Shown: one piece after another, positions 15,230-25,402 of the stretch | Layout of the letters: each line of letters begins with the position of its first letter | How positions within the stretch are numbered: the stretch's first letter is position 1 | Assembly (NCBI GenBank): GCA_051294375.1 | Contig: CM119271.1 | Location: forward strand, 9,882,291-9,946,290 | Length of the DNA: 64,000 nt | Direction: 5' to 3' | Source of the DNA: Paraspadella gotoi | Lineage: Eukaryota > Chaetognatha | Position numbers and translations under genes: made by a program | The notes under the pieces: generated by a model | The model's database searches: none | What the model was told of the DNA's origin: nothing | What the model saw: only the letters and a program-made list of their open reading frames with translations

Positions 15230-17549
15230 CTCTTCTCTCTCTCTCTCTCTCTCTTCTCTTTCTCAGTCTCTCTCCTTTTAATTATCTTTTACTTGTTATT
15301 ACGGGTGTATAACAAGGGATTGTAACAATGTTTAAGAAAGTTTATCTTTACTAAGAACTTTTCGTTGCCTCACTCCTTCACTACAATGGGAACAATGTTT
15401 TTTAGTTGTGCGCGAGTACGCGCGGAGCAAGCTCTATAGTCACTTTTCGGTCGGCTCTGTCGGTCTATCCCACTTACCATTAAATATATATATAATTTGC
15501 CTATAATTGGTTGCTCATATGTCAGGACAGGAAAAAAAAACCTCAAATCTAAGGACTGCTAACGCAGACTTCAGGAATCCTAAAACTATAAGGAATAAAA
15601 GACGGAATTTCGATGCAGTGCATGTTCATAAATACACGGGCAAAGAAAGTTTTTTGAGTCATGTCACCGTCATGCCATGTCATATCATGTGATTAAAGAG
15701 AAATACATGTGAAAATTAAAGTCAGCGACGCAACACATTAAAATTACCGTTTCTTGTTTTATTGTTTCAATCGGCAAAAAACTGCTCAACAGCTTCATCA
15801 CCCCTAACCCCCAAACTCGTCCCCCCCCAGGCATCCACCCCACAACGGATCGAGGAACAGCGGTGCCGTTCTGGCATTCTCACTGACGTCACTCCGTCTC
15901 GCAGTCGACGCCGCCGCCGCTCGCCCGATTCCGGCCCGCCCCCCCTTCCGCCCCTATTCGCCGCCACCCCGTCGGCCAGCCTTAGCGCGATGAGCAAGGC
16001 CCCGCAGGTTTCTGGGGGGGCTTTTTTCGATCTCTGGGCAATTGTTTAGCTTCGCATTTTGTTTTGATAGTTAAATATTAAGTTAAATATTATGGTAAAA
16101 GGTTGAAATCACGCAATTTTGAAAATTTATCACAAACTTTAAGAATAAATCAATTCAATCAACGAGCTATTTTTTGTCTTTCTTACTTCGGACAATCTAA
16201 GGACCTTGTACGACTTTTCATAAAGACAGTTTATTTACCACTAGATTACTTTTTATGTCCTTAAACTAAAATTATTAATTTAAAAGCGCTACTTTATTCA
16301 GCGTATCAAATTATCAAACTTAAAAAATATGTCAATTCTATCGTTTTTTCCACTTTAGGTATGAACTTGCAGTGCATTACTATCGCCCATCAGGAGTGTT
16401 AAATGGTAATATAAACAATTAATAAGTAATGGGGGACATTCTAAAATATTCCTTTCCCACTTCAGGGAGGAGGTCTTCCCCCCGGCCCTACCCCAGCCGG
16501 TCCAGCTCCTCCACCCCGACCCAAGGATTCGGTCTTCCCTTCAACCAACTCATCACAGTTCTATAACAAACAACCCTCTCTTAATCAAAACCGGTAAGAA
16601 TTAAAAAAAAAAACCGGAATTTAAAAAAAAAAAACCAAACCAAAAAAACAAAACAAAAAATCTATTTAAACAAAACAAAATAAATAAAACAAAACAAAAC
16701 CGTAAAGCAGAGCGAAACAATTAACAAAAAATAAATAAAAAAATAAAACGAAAATAAACAAAACGCTATTAAAAACAAACAATTAAAACCAAAATATAAA
16801 TAAACATAACAATTATCTGCATTTGCAACGAAATATATAATGATAATATACGCATATTGTAGTCATTAGATTACAAAATTTTCAAATAAACCTCCCAAAT
16901 TCAGATATATGATTTTTTTTTGTGCCTGGTTGAGACTACCATACTTAATGTCTACAACGCAATGGCTAAATTTGATCAGAAAAGTTAAGCATTGTATTTT
17001 TTTTAATAATTTTAGCGCGAGAGACAAAGAAGACAATTTAGTTCAGTTTCACGAGAGCTAAGTTTACTTCTCTCACATAATTAAAAAGTATCGATAAACA
17101 CGAAAAACGACAACGACTTTTTTCACAGAATGAATTCGTCCTCGCACCCGGCTCGTCGTCGGCCAATTCATCCGAAACGGACTGTTACTACGACGGAGGG
17201 ACTTTTTCTTCGGACAATGGTGAGCCCAACCAAATATCAAGTTTGGTCCTTTTTATATCATTTATGTCATTTTATGTCATTTTATGTCATTTTAGTCACA
17301 TCTGGTCCCTTAAGTCCAATACGTCAATTTATGTCATTTATGTCATTTCAGTTACGTTTTTTTTTTATTATTTGCTTATTTTAGGTCACCTTCGGACCTT
17401 TAGCCATGATGTTATCACGTCATCATGTAATGCGTTCTTTTATGTCTTTTAGCTCCTCAATGTTTTGACTATTTTATTGTGTCATTGTCATCGTCGTTAG
17501 GCAAGCAAGGGGAAAAGTTGGTTCTGCCAACAATGGGAGAAAAAGTTGA

Positions 17550-17621
<72 letters not shown>

Positions 17622-17939
17622 AAAATATGTTTTGTATGGTAAATATCGTATGTAAATTTTGATAATCATAGACGTATTCAAGTTACAGTAGTTGCCCCTC
17701 TCAGAAATTATGTGGATGTGGATGACGGATGGTGGTTATTATGGTTGTTAAAATATATGTTATATTTGTAATATTACAATTAGATTGATCAACCCACTTC
17801 CCTCTTAATTTCCTCAGATCTCGAAATGACTTCGTCAGTCTCCGCTCACAAGAAACTCGGCGCCGGCGGCGGGTCTCGGGTTCGAGCCCTGGCCAAGACC
17901 CTTGACAAGAAGGGCCTCTTCTCACATCAGCCCCTTTGA
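36..17939 (+). CDS. ADAM metalloprotease (disintegrin to cytoplasmic tail), 5' part off window
   Basis: Membrane-anchored sheddase of the ADAM9/12/19/33 type; the metalloprotease domain and its zinc site lie upstream of the window. Exons, all GT-AG and phase-consistent to 11301: 36-162, 2328-2428, 2635-2741, 2987-3131, 3591-3705, 4141-4271, 4610-4795, 5191-5418, 7202-7330, 7578-7751, 8349-8516, 11251-11301. Then 11544 into a gap, up to 12950, 13398-13528, 17129-17219 and 17818 to stop. Exons 1-3 encode the disintegrin domain ([15 protein letters not shown]; loop ending CDLPEFC) and exons 3-6 the Cys-rich domain (FGNCGYD). Exon 7 encodes an EGF module (CNGNGVC) followed by [10 protein letters not shown], a signature of ADAM9/12/19. 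The transmembrane helix is split across exons 7 and 8. The tail is Pro/Gly/Ser-rich with the SH3-type motif PPPPPRP. The last frame is uncertain: the phase from exon 13398-13528 gives a stop at 17827-17829, while the alternative open frame of exon 17129-17219 runs to 17937-17939. Long introns hold microsatellites and nothing else that I recognise. Confidence 0.9.
709..1035. repeat. GTC/GTT trinucleotide-rich stretch in ADAM intron 1
   Basis: Degenerate tandem GTC triplets (gtcgtcgtcgtc, cgtcgttgtc) run through the first ADAM intron. Open frames here on both strands are composition artefacts, encoding poly-Thr, poly-Arg or poly-Ser. Confidence 0.85.
1205..1310. repeat. (CT)n microsatellite
   Basis: About 100 bp of nearly pure CT repeat within ADAM intron 1, followed at about 1400-1490 by a GA-rich stretch of opposite purine/pyrimidine polarity. 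Confidence 0.9.
2212..2324 (+). repeat. (CT)n tract serving as polypyrimidine tract of ADAM exon 2
   Basis: About 110 bp of CT/CTT repeat ends 3 nt before the AG at 2326-2327 that opens exon 2. The microsatellite therefore doubles as the polypyrimidine tract of this 3' splice site. Confidence 0.8.
4900..4994. repeat. (GAAA)n microsatellite
   Basis: About 23 tandem GAAA units in the short ADAM intron between exons 4610-4795 and 5191-5418. Confidence 0.9.
6285..6365. repeat. (GA)n microsatellite
   Basis: About 80 bp of pure GA repeat in the 1.8-kb ADAM intron 5419-7201. The rest of that intron is AT-rich and shows nothing I recognise. Confidence 0.9.
8216..8316 (+). repeat. (CT)n tract before ADAM exon 8349-8516
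   Basis: CT repeat followed by a C-rich tract leading into the acceptor AG at 8347-8348. This is a second case of a microsatellite forming the pyrimidine tract of a splice site in this gene. Confidence 0.8.
8740..8905. repeat. GATT-rich tandem repeats
   Basis: Imperfect (GATT)n runs in ADAM intron 8517-11250, a motif that recurs at 11461-11515 and, as the reverse complement (AATC)n, at about 25363-25397. No coding signal. Confidence 0.7.
10303..11110. repeat. Compound (CT)n / (GA)n / (GAC)n repeat block
   Basis: Order along the plus strand: CT repeat 10303-10390, a short unique segment, GA repeat 10468-10553, a second unique segment, then GAC/GAT triplets from about 10698 to 11110. The block lies in the ADAM intron before exon 11251-11301. 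It reappears, degraded by many small indels, at 13565-14330. The long open frames through it are low-complexity artefacts. Confidence 0.8.
11564..12032. other. Assembly gap (469 N)
   Basis: Run of N that truncates the ADAM exon starting at 11544. The noisy copy at 14783-14904 preserves the likely remainder of that exon. Confidence 0.99.
12117..12381. other. Assembly gap (265 N)
   Basis: Run of N in an ADAM tail intron. Short islands of sequence on either side match 15340-15425 and 15530-15780. Confidence 0.99.
12629..12911. other. Assembly gap (283 N)
   Basis: Run of N hiding most of an ADAM tail exon. The exon resumes at 12912 and ends at 12950. The noisy copy of the same exon spans about 15831-16007. 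Confidence 0.99.
13540..13564. other. Assembly gap (25 N) joining two redundant copies
   Basis: Exactly 25 N separate the first copy of the ADAM tail region from its noisy second copy. A fixed 25-N spacer is a typical placeholder from gap-filling software. That reading is inference. Confidence 0.97.
15182..15262. repeat. (CT)n microsatellite
   Basis: CT repeat inside the redundant block. The matching position of the first copy lies in the 469-N gap. Confidence 0.85.
15437..15760 (+). repeat. Dispersed repeat family C, copy 1
   Basis: About 320 bp starting cacttttcggtcgg, containing tcaaatctaagg and gcagtgcatg, and ending in variations on atgtcatgtca. A second copy lies at 36137-36430 in the same orientation, and a partial one at 12382-12620 (the first copy of this same locus). 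No coding capacity seen. Confidence 0.7.
17240..17350. repeat. Short tandem repeats of TTTATGTCA
   Basis: Repeated tatgtcattt units in the last ADAM intron. The same motif recurs on the opposite strand at about 26750-26930 and in the same sense at 43474-43800, so it is probably a widespread simple repeat. Confidence 0.65.
17557..17620. repeat. (GA)n microsatellite
   Basis: GA repeat in the last ADAM intron (17220-17817). Confidence 0.85.
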
Positions 17940-20900
17940 AATCCGCAAGGACCACTCTTACTCCCCCGAAGCCCCGGTCACCCTCTTCCTCCTTACCCCG
18001 CCGCCCTTTGCCTCTCCGTTCGACGAATCACGAACAAAAGGGAAACAAATTATAGTTTTCGTCTTCCGTCGCCACCTGCATTTTAGTTTGTTTTTTTTTT
18101 TTTCTCAAAATTTTAAATTTAAGCGCCGAAATTTAACGAATTTAATCAAAAACAAAGGAGCAACGATTTTTTTTTTTTTTTTTTTTTGCTTTCGTTTAAT
18201 TCAACTTAATAGTTATTATTATTACGCTGTTGTTTCGGGTCGTTTAAATATGTCCGCCAACCACTCTTTCTCTTTATCTCTTTCCATTTTGATCACTCTC
18301 TCTCCCTCTCCTTCTCCCAAGACAATTTTTTTAGTCACGAGAAATAAGAAGCTATTTTTGCTTTTAAACAAAGATTCACTCTCTCTCGCTATCTCTCTCT
18401 CTCTCTCTCTCTGTCAGCGTTTCTTCTCTCCAACCACAAGAGGGGGCATTCTCTTTATTTTTCATTTTTAAAAACCGTCGAAATTCGTCCAAAAAAAAAT
18501 ACATTTAAACAAAAAACAAAAACCAACATCATGTGCTAAAATATAAAAACGCTACTGCGCCAAAAAAAAATTAACCCCCTTAAAAAATAAAACAAACCAT
18601 CGAAACATAAAACAAAACAACCAAAAAACAAAAAAACAGTCACGCCTCCGCGTTTTCGAAGATCAAGTGCTACGAAAAACAACAAAAAAACGAGAAATGA
18701 AAACTAATGACTAGAAAGTTGTTTTTTTTAAGTAATCGTAACTTGAGACACTAACGTTGAGGGGGGCACTTTCCCCTCGTTAGCCGTTCGCCGCGCCCAT
18801 CTCGCGCTTCCAACTCTTTCCACGCCCACACCACCCCCCTTCTCCCGCCCCCGCCCACCCAGATTCGCAGCGCCCTCTCGCTTCTCGGCGTTTTTCGTAC
18901 TTTTCATATACTTTGCAAAACAAAAATATTACCAAAAAAAAAAGTATATTTGTACATTGAAGAAGTATTTTCGGAGGAGGAATCCGTAAAAAAAACGACT
19001 TGTTACCCGTTTTTGCTCTGTCAAATAAACTTGGGCTTGGCAACGACGATATTTTGATATTTAATTTGTACAACGTTAACTCCGGACTATGGCTCCGGAT
19101 TTCGTACATCGCGCAAAATAACAGAAACTGAACATTTAATCATTTACCTCCTAAAGTAATCACGAGGCGTAATTTATGACTTTTACATTCTAATCGTTTT
19201 TATTGCTTGCAAATCAAGCGAATTAAAACTTTTAATTTAAAGAAAAAAGAATATATTTTTGATACTGGATTTAGGAGGATCAAAGCTTGCTCGCGCTTAT
19301 TAGTTGTTTACCTCCAAAAAGTTTTACTGTTTCCTCCTCTGAAAAAATTCTTATTGTCAAAAAAAAAGAATGTCATGTTTATGTGGTAAAATGTGGTTGT
19401 AATCAAAGAAAAACCAACAAACAAAATATATTTTACATATTTTTTTTCGTATGAACTGCAAAAAAATCGTTATATTTATTAAGAACATAAAGCAGATAAA
19501 AAGGGACTAAGGGTGCTAATATTTATAAAAGTTTTAAGTTATAACAATACTATTATGTTTTAAAGAAGTTATTATTGGGATGATAGTAGATTTTTAATTT
19601 TTTTTTTGTTTAATAATTCGGTTTTGGAAACGATTATTTTTGTGCGTCATAAGCAAGATTAGGATTTAAACTTTTTTTTTTGCTCAAGAGTTTTGAATTT
19701 GCCACACATTTTCAAAGAGAAAAAATTGCTTGCTATTTTGTTTTGGTAATGGAAAAAGCGGTTGGGAAAAAAACAAACAAAAAAAAACTCAAAAATTCCT
19801 TTGGCCGTCCTTCGTATTCTTGTAATCGACAGTTACACAATGAGTACTACTATATATTTAAATCCTTAATCTCTATGTTGAATAAAATATTTGTAAACTT
19901 TACCCGGTCGTAAACTCTACCCGGCTGTCGAAGAAAACAACTTTTTTGTACAATTTTTATTATTTTAAGTTCGCGAAATTGAATGTTTGCGCAGTGCAAT
20001 TTTTTTTCTTCTTTTCTTTTTTTTTTGGGGACAATACAATGCATAAAATAATTTTTGAAAAAAAATCATTTAATAACTTTTAAGTTGTTTTGCACGCGAA
20101 TAAATCAAGATATGCCTTCCCCTTAAGTCATTTCTCGTTACAAATTTGACTGGATTCTACTATCGGCGGTGTTGTTGTTGTTGTTCTTTTTGCTGTTGTT
20201 GTTGGTCCTGATTGTCCCCGGCTATCGTCGGCATGGGTTATCATTAAGAAATGATTAACTTCAATTTATGTATTATTACCATAGTTTAAAAAGCTGATTA
20301 ATTAATAATATAAGATTGAAGACCCATTTTTAAAATTTTGGTTGTCAATTTGGTAGTACTAAAAATATTCATTGCTTATCGATATACTGTGTAATGTTTA
20401 TCTCTATGTATGAATAAGTCAATTGCATACCGAGGCTGGTTAATAAAGCATAGTAAAAATTCTAAATTTAACTTTAATTAAAATTCTAAAAGTGAGGAAC
20501 GAACAACATTATATTAATGAACAATGAACATTTATGTATAAAAATAAAAGAAAAAGAATTTTTAAAAATGATTTATATTTTCTTTTCAACTTTTGACGAG
20601 GAATTCAAATCTGCAATAAAAATTATGAAAAGCCTATTTTGAAATTGTTTGAATTTATAAGGATAGTACTATATATAAAGATAGCCTACTGCGAAAATTG
20701 AAGAACATAAAATTAATTTTTTTTACAAATTAATGTTCACTGATGGTATGTTGTTTATAATTGACGTTTAGAATTTTCGTATGTAAGTTTCACTACGCTC
20801 TACTGGTTAATGCTTCTTCTGCTAAGTGCATTGATTCAGTTTTCTTCTTTACTGTTACAAATGTAATAGTCATCTTTAAACATATTTTTTTCTATTAAAG

Positions 20901-22957
20901 ATAAATTAATAGACTACTGGGCTTGATGTCCTTGTAGTATAGGTTGAATACTTATTGAATGAATATTGAATAATTACTAAATTTCGCTCAATATTGCAGC
21001 AAAAATTTTCGCAATTAATAGGCCGATATTTAGATCATACCTAGAGTTACTCGTCTCTGAAATTGTTTTTCTATATATTTTCACATCGTTTTAATCGTTC
21101 TAGTTTAATTGTCAACCACTCAGGAACTGTGCTCTGAACGATTCTCCAACAAAAATGCTTCTAAAATAAAGTGATCAGCTTTTTACAATAAAAATATTTC
21201 ACCCCTCAAAATTGTCAAATTCTCTCACATTTACTACTTTTCTGGGTTACTAACAAAATAATGGTAATATTTCAGTGAAGCAAAGCAAACAATTAGATTT
21301 TCTACAACAGTACGTGCTATGCAGGTTTAAAACTGTACTCCGTACTCTATAGGTTTAAAACTGTTTAAAAACTAATTCACATCAGCAACCAAAATCCTCT
21401 GCATATTTTTTTCGTGTTCTGTGTTCACATTTTTTTCAGGTAGCATAGTGGAGAAAGTTTTTGCACCCACACCGTCAGACGTAGAGTTGAGGAAAGTTAT
21501 CCCAATTATGATGTTATAATACCTTAAATACAACGATTACTACATATGAATATTTTGGTAAATCTATTTTACTACTATTATTGGTTACATGTATTTTTAA
21601 ATCGATCTACAGTCCGGGTTATTTTTTTTTTTTACTTAGTAGCATGAGTATTTCGTAATATGTATATAAGAAAAGTTAAACGGATTCGTAAGTCCCCTAC
21701 CCAAAATACGTGATCGCAACAAAGTCCCATTTTTAAAAACTTTTCAAAACGGTTGTTTTTCTTTCTATTAGACGCTGGTGTCTTTTGTTTGTTTTGTTTT
21801 GTTTTGTTTTTTTTGTTTTCTTTTTTTTTTTCCTTTTTTCCTTTTCTGTTTTTCATGCTTGACCCAAAAAATGTATTCTTCGAGTTGTGTAAAATTGCTG
21901 TTCGTCGAAAACAAAAAACTACAACAAAGTAAATAAACAAAAGAAAAAGGTCAAATCCATGGTTACCGTCATTAAACAACAAAGAAATAAAGAAAAAAGG
22001 CTAGTCAATAAAGTCGTTCATCGATAGTAAGACTTAAGTTTTAACTGCCACTTTTTTTTAAGTACCAAAAAAAAACCATTTTTTTTTATAAAAAATAGCA
22101 TGACAGTGGTTGTAGATATTTTGATGTACGATGAATATTACTGTTTGATATTATTCTGTCATTCAATAATCATTATTACCATGATTATAAACAGCAATAT
22201 TGATGCAACCTGTTACTTTTATTGTTGCCATTAGAATATCATTTTTCATGTCAAAACCTTGGTCATTATTTTTTAATAGGTACAGCTAAGTCAAAATTTT
22301 TATGACAATAAATTAACATAAAGATATCAGCTAGAATTTAGCAGGTAAACTATGTATTTCTAGATTTTTCTTAAAAAAAAAAAACAATGTTGTTCACATT
22401 TATTCTCTGTAGTGTCAATTTAATTCATTCACGATTAATAACAAACATATTATTTTCTTCTAAGTTCCGTTTTATAATCATGAACAACGAATAAAATAAT
22501 GAAAAGAAACGCCTTAAAAATAATAAGACGCAAATGACGTATTTAAAATTAGCGTGTTTTGAAAATCCTCGTCACAAGGAATTAAGTCGTTAATTTAATT
22601 TAATCTGATCTGTGACAGAGAAAAAAATAAGTACAATTTGAACAAAAACGTAGAAGAAAAACTACTGTCAATCGATGTGCGTTTCTAGCGCCCTCTATAA
22701 AAACTGTTGGCCTTCTTTTTCGGAACTCTACCCTTTGACCACCAAATCCATAGGAATGTGCGCCCAATTCCCACCATGTGCATTGTGCAATGGACATTAT
22801 CTTTTGATGAACATTTGAAATATTATAATTAGACTAAACTATTTTTTATAAGTTAATACTTTATCTACTTAAATAGGCAGTTCTCTGATAAGGGGTAATT
22901 ATTAATATCATTATGATTAATTATTATTTGAGTCCGACATCTCTGTATTCCCTCCTC
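17940..22957. other. Intergenic region, no gene seen
   Basis: Five kilobases between the convergent ADAM (+) and mago-like (-) genes. The first part is probably ADAM 3' UTR. The remainder is AT-rich with many A/T homopolymers and short open frames lacking family resemblance or splice support. The only structured element recognised is the inverted-repeat element at 20445-20805. Confidence 0.6.
20445..20805. mobile_element. Non-autonomous inverted-repeat element (MITE-like), copy 1
   Basis: The left end (agcatagtaaaaattct) and the inverted right end (ccagtagagcgtagtg) share imperfect terminal inverted repeats over about 80 bp around aaaattctaaa and gaacaacatt. A longer relative in inverted orientation lies at 37730-38265. 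No transposase frame is present. I infer a MITE; I could not define a target-site duplication for this copy. Confidence 0.6.
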
Positions 22958-23810
22958 TTAAAACTTTTTGAAATCCTCCAATCCCACGAGAGAAAAGAAA
23001 AGCTCCTTGACGTCGTGGGCCAACGAGTTGAAGGATCCGAGATCGAGGCGTCGACGAACGACTTCGTCATCCTCGAAGACGTCGTCGTCGATCCTCGCCG
23101 CCAGGGGCGCTGAGACGGCGACGACGTCGCCGCCGACGGCGAATTCCAGCTCGTGGCGGCCGGCGTTGTCGACGTCGTCGGGCGGCGTCGTAATGGGGTC
23201 GGCGGCGTCGAAGAGGTTGGAGGCGGCGACGAGGGATTGGAGGCGACGGAGCGCCGAGGAGGGGACGTAGGAGGAGCGTCTGGAGGGAGGGTGGAGGAGG
23301 AGGAGGAAATAGGAGGATGAGGAGGAGAAAGGAGAAAAATAATAGAGAAGAGGACGAGGAAAGGGAGGAAGAAGAGGAGGAAATGAGAATAAGGAGGAGG
23401 GGGAGGAGGAGGAGAAAAATAAGAAAGAAAAAGGGAGATGGACAAATGACACTTACGTCCCTAAATCTATTTTTAGCCTACTCGTTGACGAAAAAAAAAA
23501 CGCTTCGACTAAATTTGAATGTGTTTTGTTAGATGTTGTTTTGTTGCTAGCAAAATTGAACAAAATAGAGCAAGTGATGCAATCAAACAACAAAAAAGTA
23601 CGAAAAATTAAGCTTTAAGTTTTACCTCTCCCTTCACCGTCAAATAACCCACCTGACGACGGCCTCAGCAGCGGCGGCGGTGGCGGACGAGGAAAGGTAA
23701 GCGTAGCGAAGAAGTCCGTCCGCGCAGAATTCGATTTCTAAGAAATGATGTCTTCTCATACCGGGTTTTGCCGCGTAGTAACGCAGGTAGATGTCGGCCG
23801 TCGTCCCCAT
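22958..23810 (-). CDS. Divergent mago nashi homologue (exon junction complex core)
   Basis: Exon 1 is 23653-23810 (ATG at 23810, donor CAG|GTGGGT). Exon 2 is 22958-23279 (pyrimidine-rich acceptor, stop TAA). Together they give 159 aa with no frame break. The protein collinearly matches Mago (about 146 aa in human). Landmarks: YLRYY at the N-terminus, HHFLEIEF, ADGLLRYAY, VVRRSSYV, then TPPDDV, GRHELEF, and a C-terminal DVKELFFSLVGL-FKKF. Canonical Mago has LWPPPDRVGRQELE where this protein has TTPPDDVDNAGRHELE, so an otherwise near-invariant Trp-Pro segment is altered. By eye only about one third of residues agree, whereas Mago is normally among the most conserved eukaryotic proteins. It could be a paralogue with a changed role; the fold and Y14 pairing are inferred from family knowledge. 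The upstream spacer shows no clear promoter element. Confidence 0.85.
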
Positions 23811-24264
23811 GACAACGATTTTTTTTGTTTTGTTTCGCTAACTTTGTATCTTCGAAGCAAGATGAACAATTATTAGACAGATTGGAACAAATACAAAAGT
23901 CATGTGACCGAAACAAAGAAGTCATTAATTCTTGTAAAAAAAAATATATAGTAGTTTTTGTCGTTGAGAAATTGTCAACGAAAAGATGTTACTGGTTCTC
24001 AAATGCAAAGAGTAAAGCGGCGCGTAATTTCCTCTATCTTGAATTTTTTTTTCAACCTTTCGTTCTTCTCTTACCACTCTCCTCTTCTTTATCTCCATTC
24101 ATCTTCCCCCTTCCACCTCCCTCGATCACTTCACCACCTTCCCCCACTCTCCCTCCCCCTCCCTGCTCTCCCCCCTTCACTTCACCACCTTCCCCACTCT
24201 CTCTCCCCCTCCCTCCCCTGACTTTTTGAACTTCCCCCTTCCTCCCCTCCCTTCTCTCCCCCCT
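23811..24264. other. Spacer between XKR-ankyrin 3' end and mago-like start
   Basis: A pyrimidine-rich block (about 24050-24264, ccctcccc/ctctcc) is all I see. No promoter motif was recognised. The two minus-strand genes are less than 460 bp apart. Confidence 0.5.
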
Positions 24265-25361
24265 TCACTTCTCCACCTTCCCCCCCTCTCTCTCCCTCTC
24301 TCCCCTTCTCTTTTCCACCTTCCCCCTCCACTTCCTCCCCCCCAACGCCTCCTTCAAGAACGCCGTCATCTCCACTCGATTCACCGCGCTCCCTCTAGCG
24401 ACGTCCAACGCCGTCTTTCCCTCGGCGTCTCTCGCCGCCACGTCAACTTCCGGTTTCGACGCCAAAGCCTTGACGACGCGCAGCCGCCCGCGCGCCGCAG
24501 CCAAATGCAGCAACGTCCGCCCCGCCGCGTCGACGACGCCGAGATCCGCGCCGAAATCTCGTGCCATCAGCGTCAAAAACTCGGCGTTTCCGGTTCGTTC
24601 GACGACGATCGACGCCGCGGAGGCGCCGTCCTTGTTTCGCCGGAGATTGACGGCGACGCCGGTCTCCAGCAGCAGCCGAGCCGCGTCCCAGCGGCCGCGG
24701 CGGCAGGCGATCATCAGCGCCGTGCGTCCGTCGTGGCACTGGGCGTCGGGATCGGCGTGCGGCGTCTCTAAGAGACGAGAGACTTCGTCGGCGCGACCCG
24801 AGTCGGCCGCCCGCATGAGAGCCGTTTCGCCGGAGGCGTTGCGAGACGGGTCGCGCTTCCATGATCGGCCCTTAAGGGAAAGGGGAAGGATAATTTTCAA
24901 TTTTAAATATTGGCTTCATGTTAATTTAAAATATGCTATTGTTTTTAACTAATTTGGGCAATTGTTTGCCCCAAATAAAAAAAAATATTTATTCATTGAG
25001 GCGACTTACCACCGGTCTTTCTCTCTAAACCCTTCCTCTCTCCTCTTTCTTCGAGCCGGTCTATTCCACACGGTCACTTTGCCCAAGCTTTGGCAATGAC
25101 CTTAGATTGACCAGACACAGTAATAGGGCCGGGGCGACCGTATGGAATAGACCGGCTCGGAGAAAGAGGAGAGAGGAAGGGTTTAGAGAGAGAGACCGGT
25201 GGTAAGTCGCCTCATCATTTATTTATTTAAAATCATTTATTGATTCCCAATTCATTCTTCATTCATCCTTCATTCATCATTCAACTTTTATTCATCCTTC
25301 ATTCATCTTTGATTCCTCTTGCATTCATAAATAATAATTAATAAATAGTAAAAATTAAAAA

Positions 25362-25402
<41 letters not shown>

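Larger units (their letters stand above)
13565..16594 (+). repeat. Redundant noisy second copy of 10391-13529
   Basis: This block follows 10391-13529 in order: CT/GA repeat and GAC triplets, exon 11251-11301 (about 14461-14520 here), exon 11544 (14783-14904 here), the 12033 island (about 15340), the 12382 island (about 15530), exon end 12912-12950 (15969-16007 here) and exon 13398-13528 (16466-16593 here). It differs mostly by single-base insertions and deletions, in introns and coding exons alike, and these break the reading frame. That pattern fits uncorrected long-read gap fill better than a real duplication. Confidence 0.85.

Noticed and set aside
24443-24952. Overlapping frames on both strands across the last ankyrin exon
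   Set aside because: High GC removes stops from alternative frames; only the minus-strand frame shows ankyrin motifs and phase-matched splice sites.
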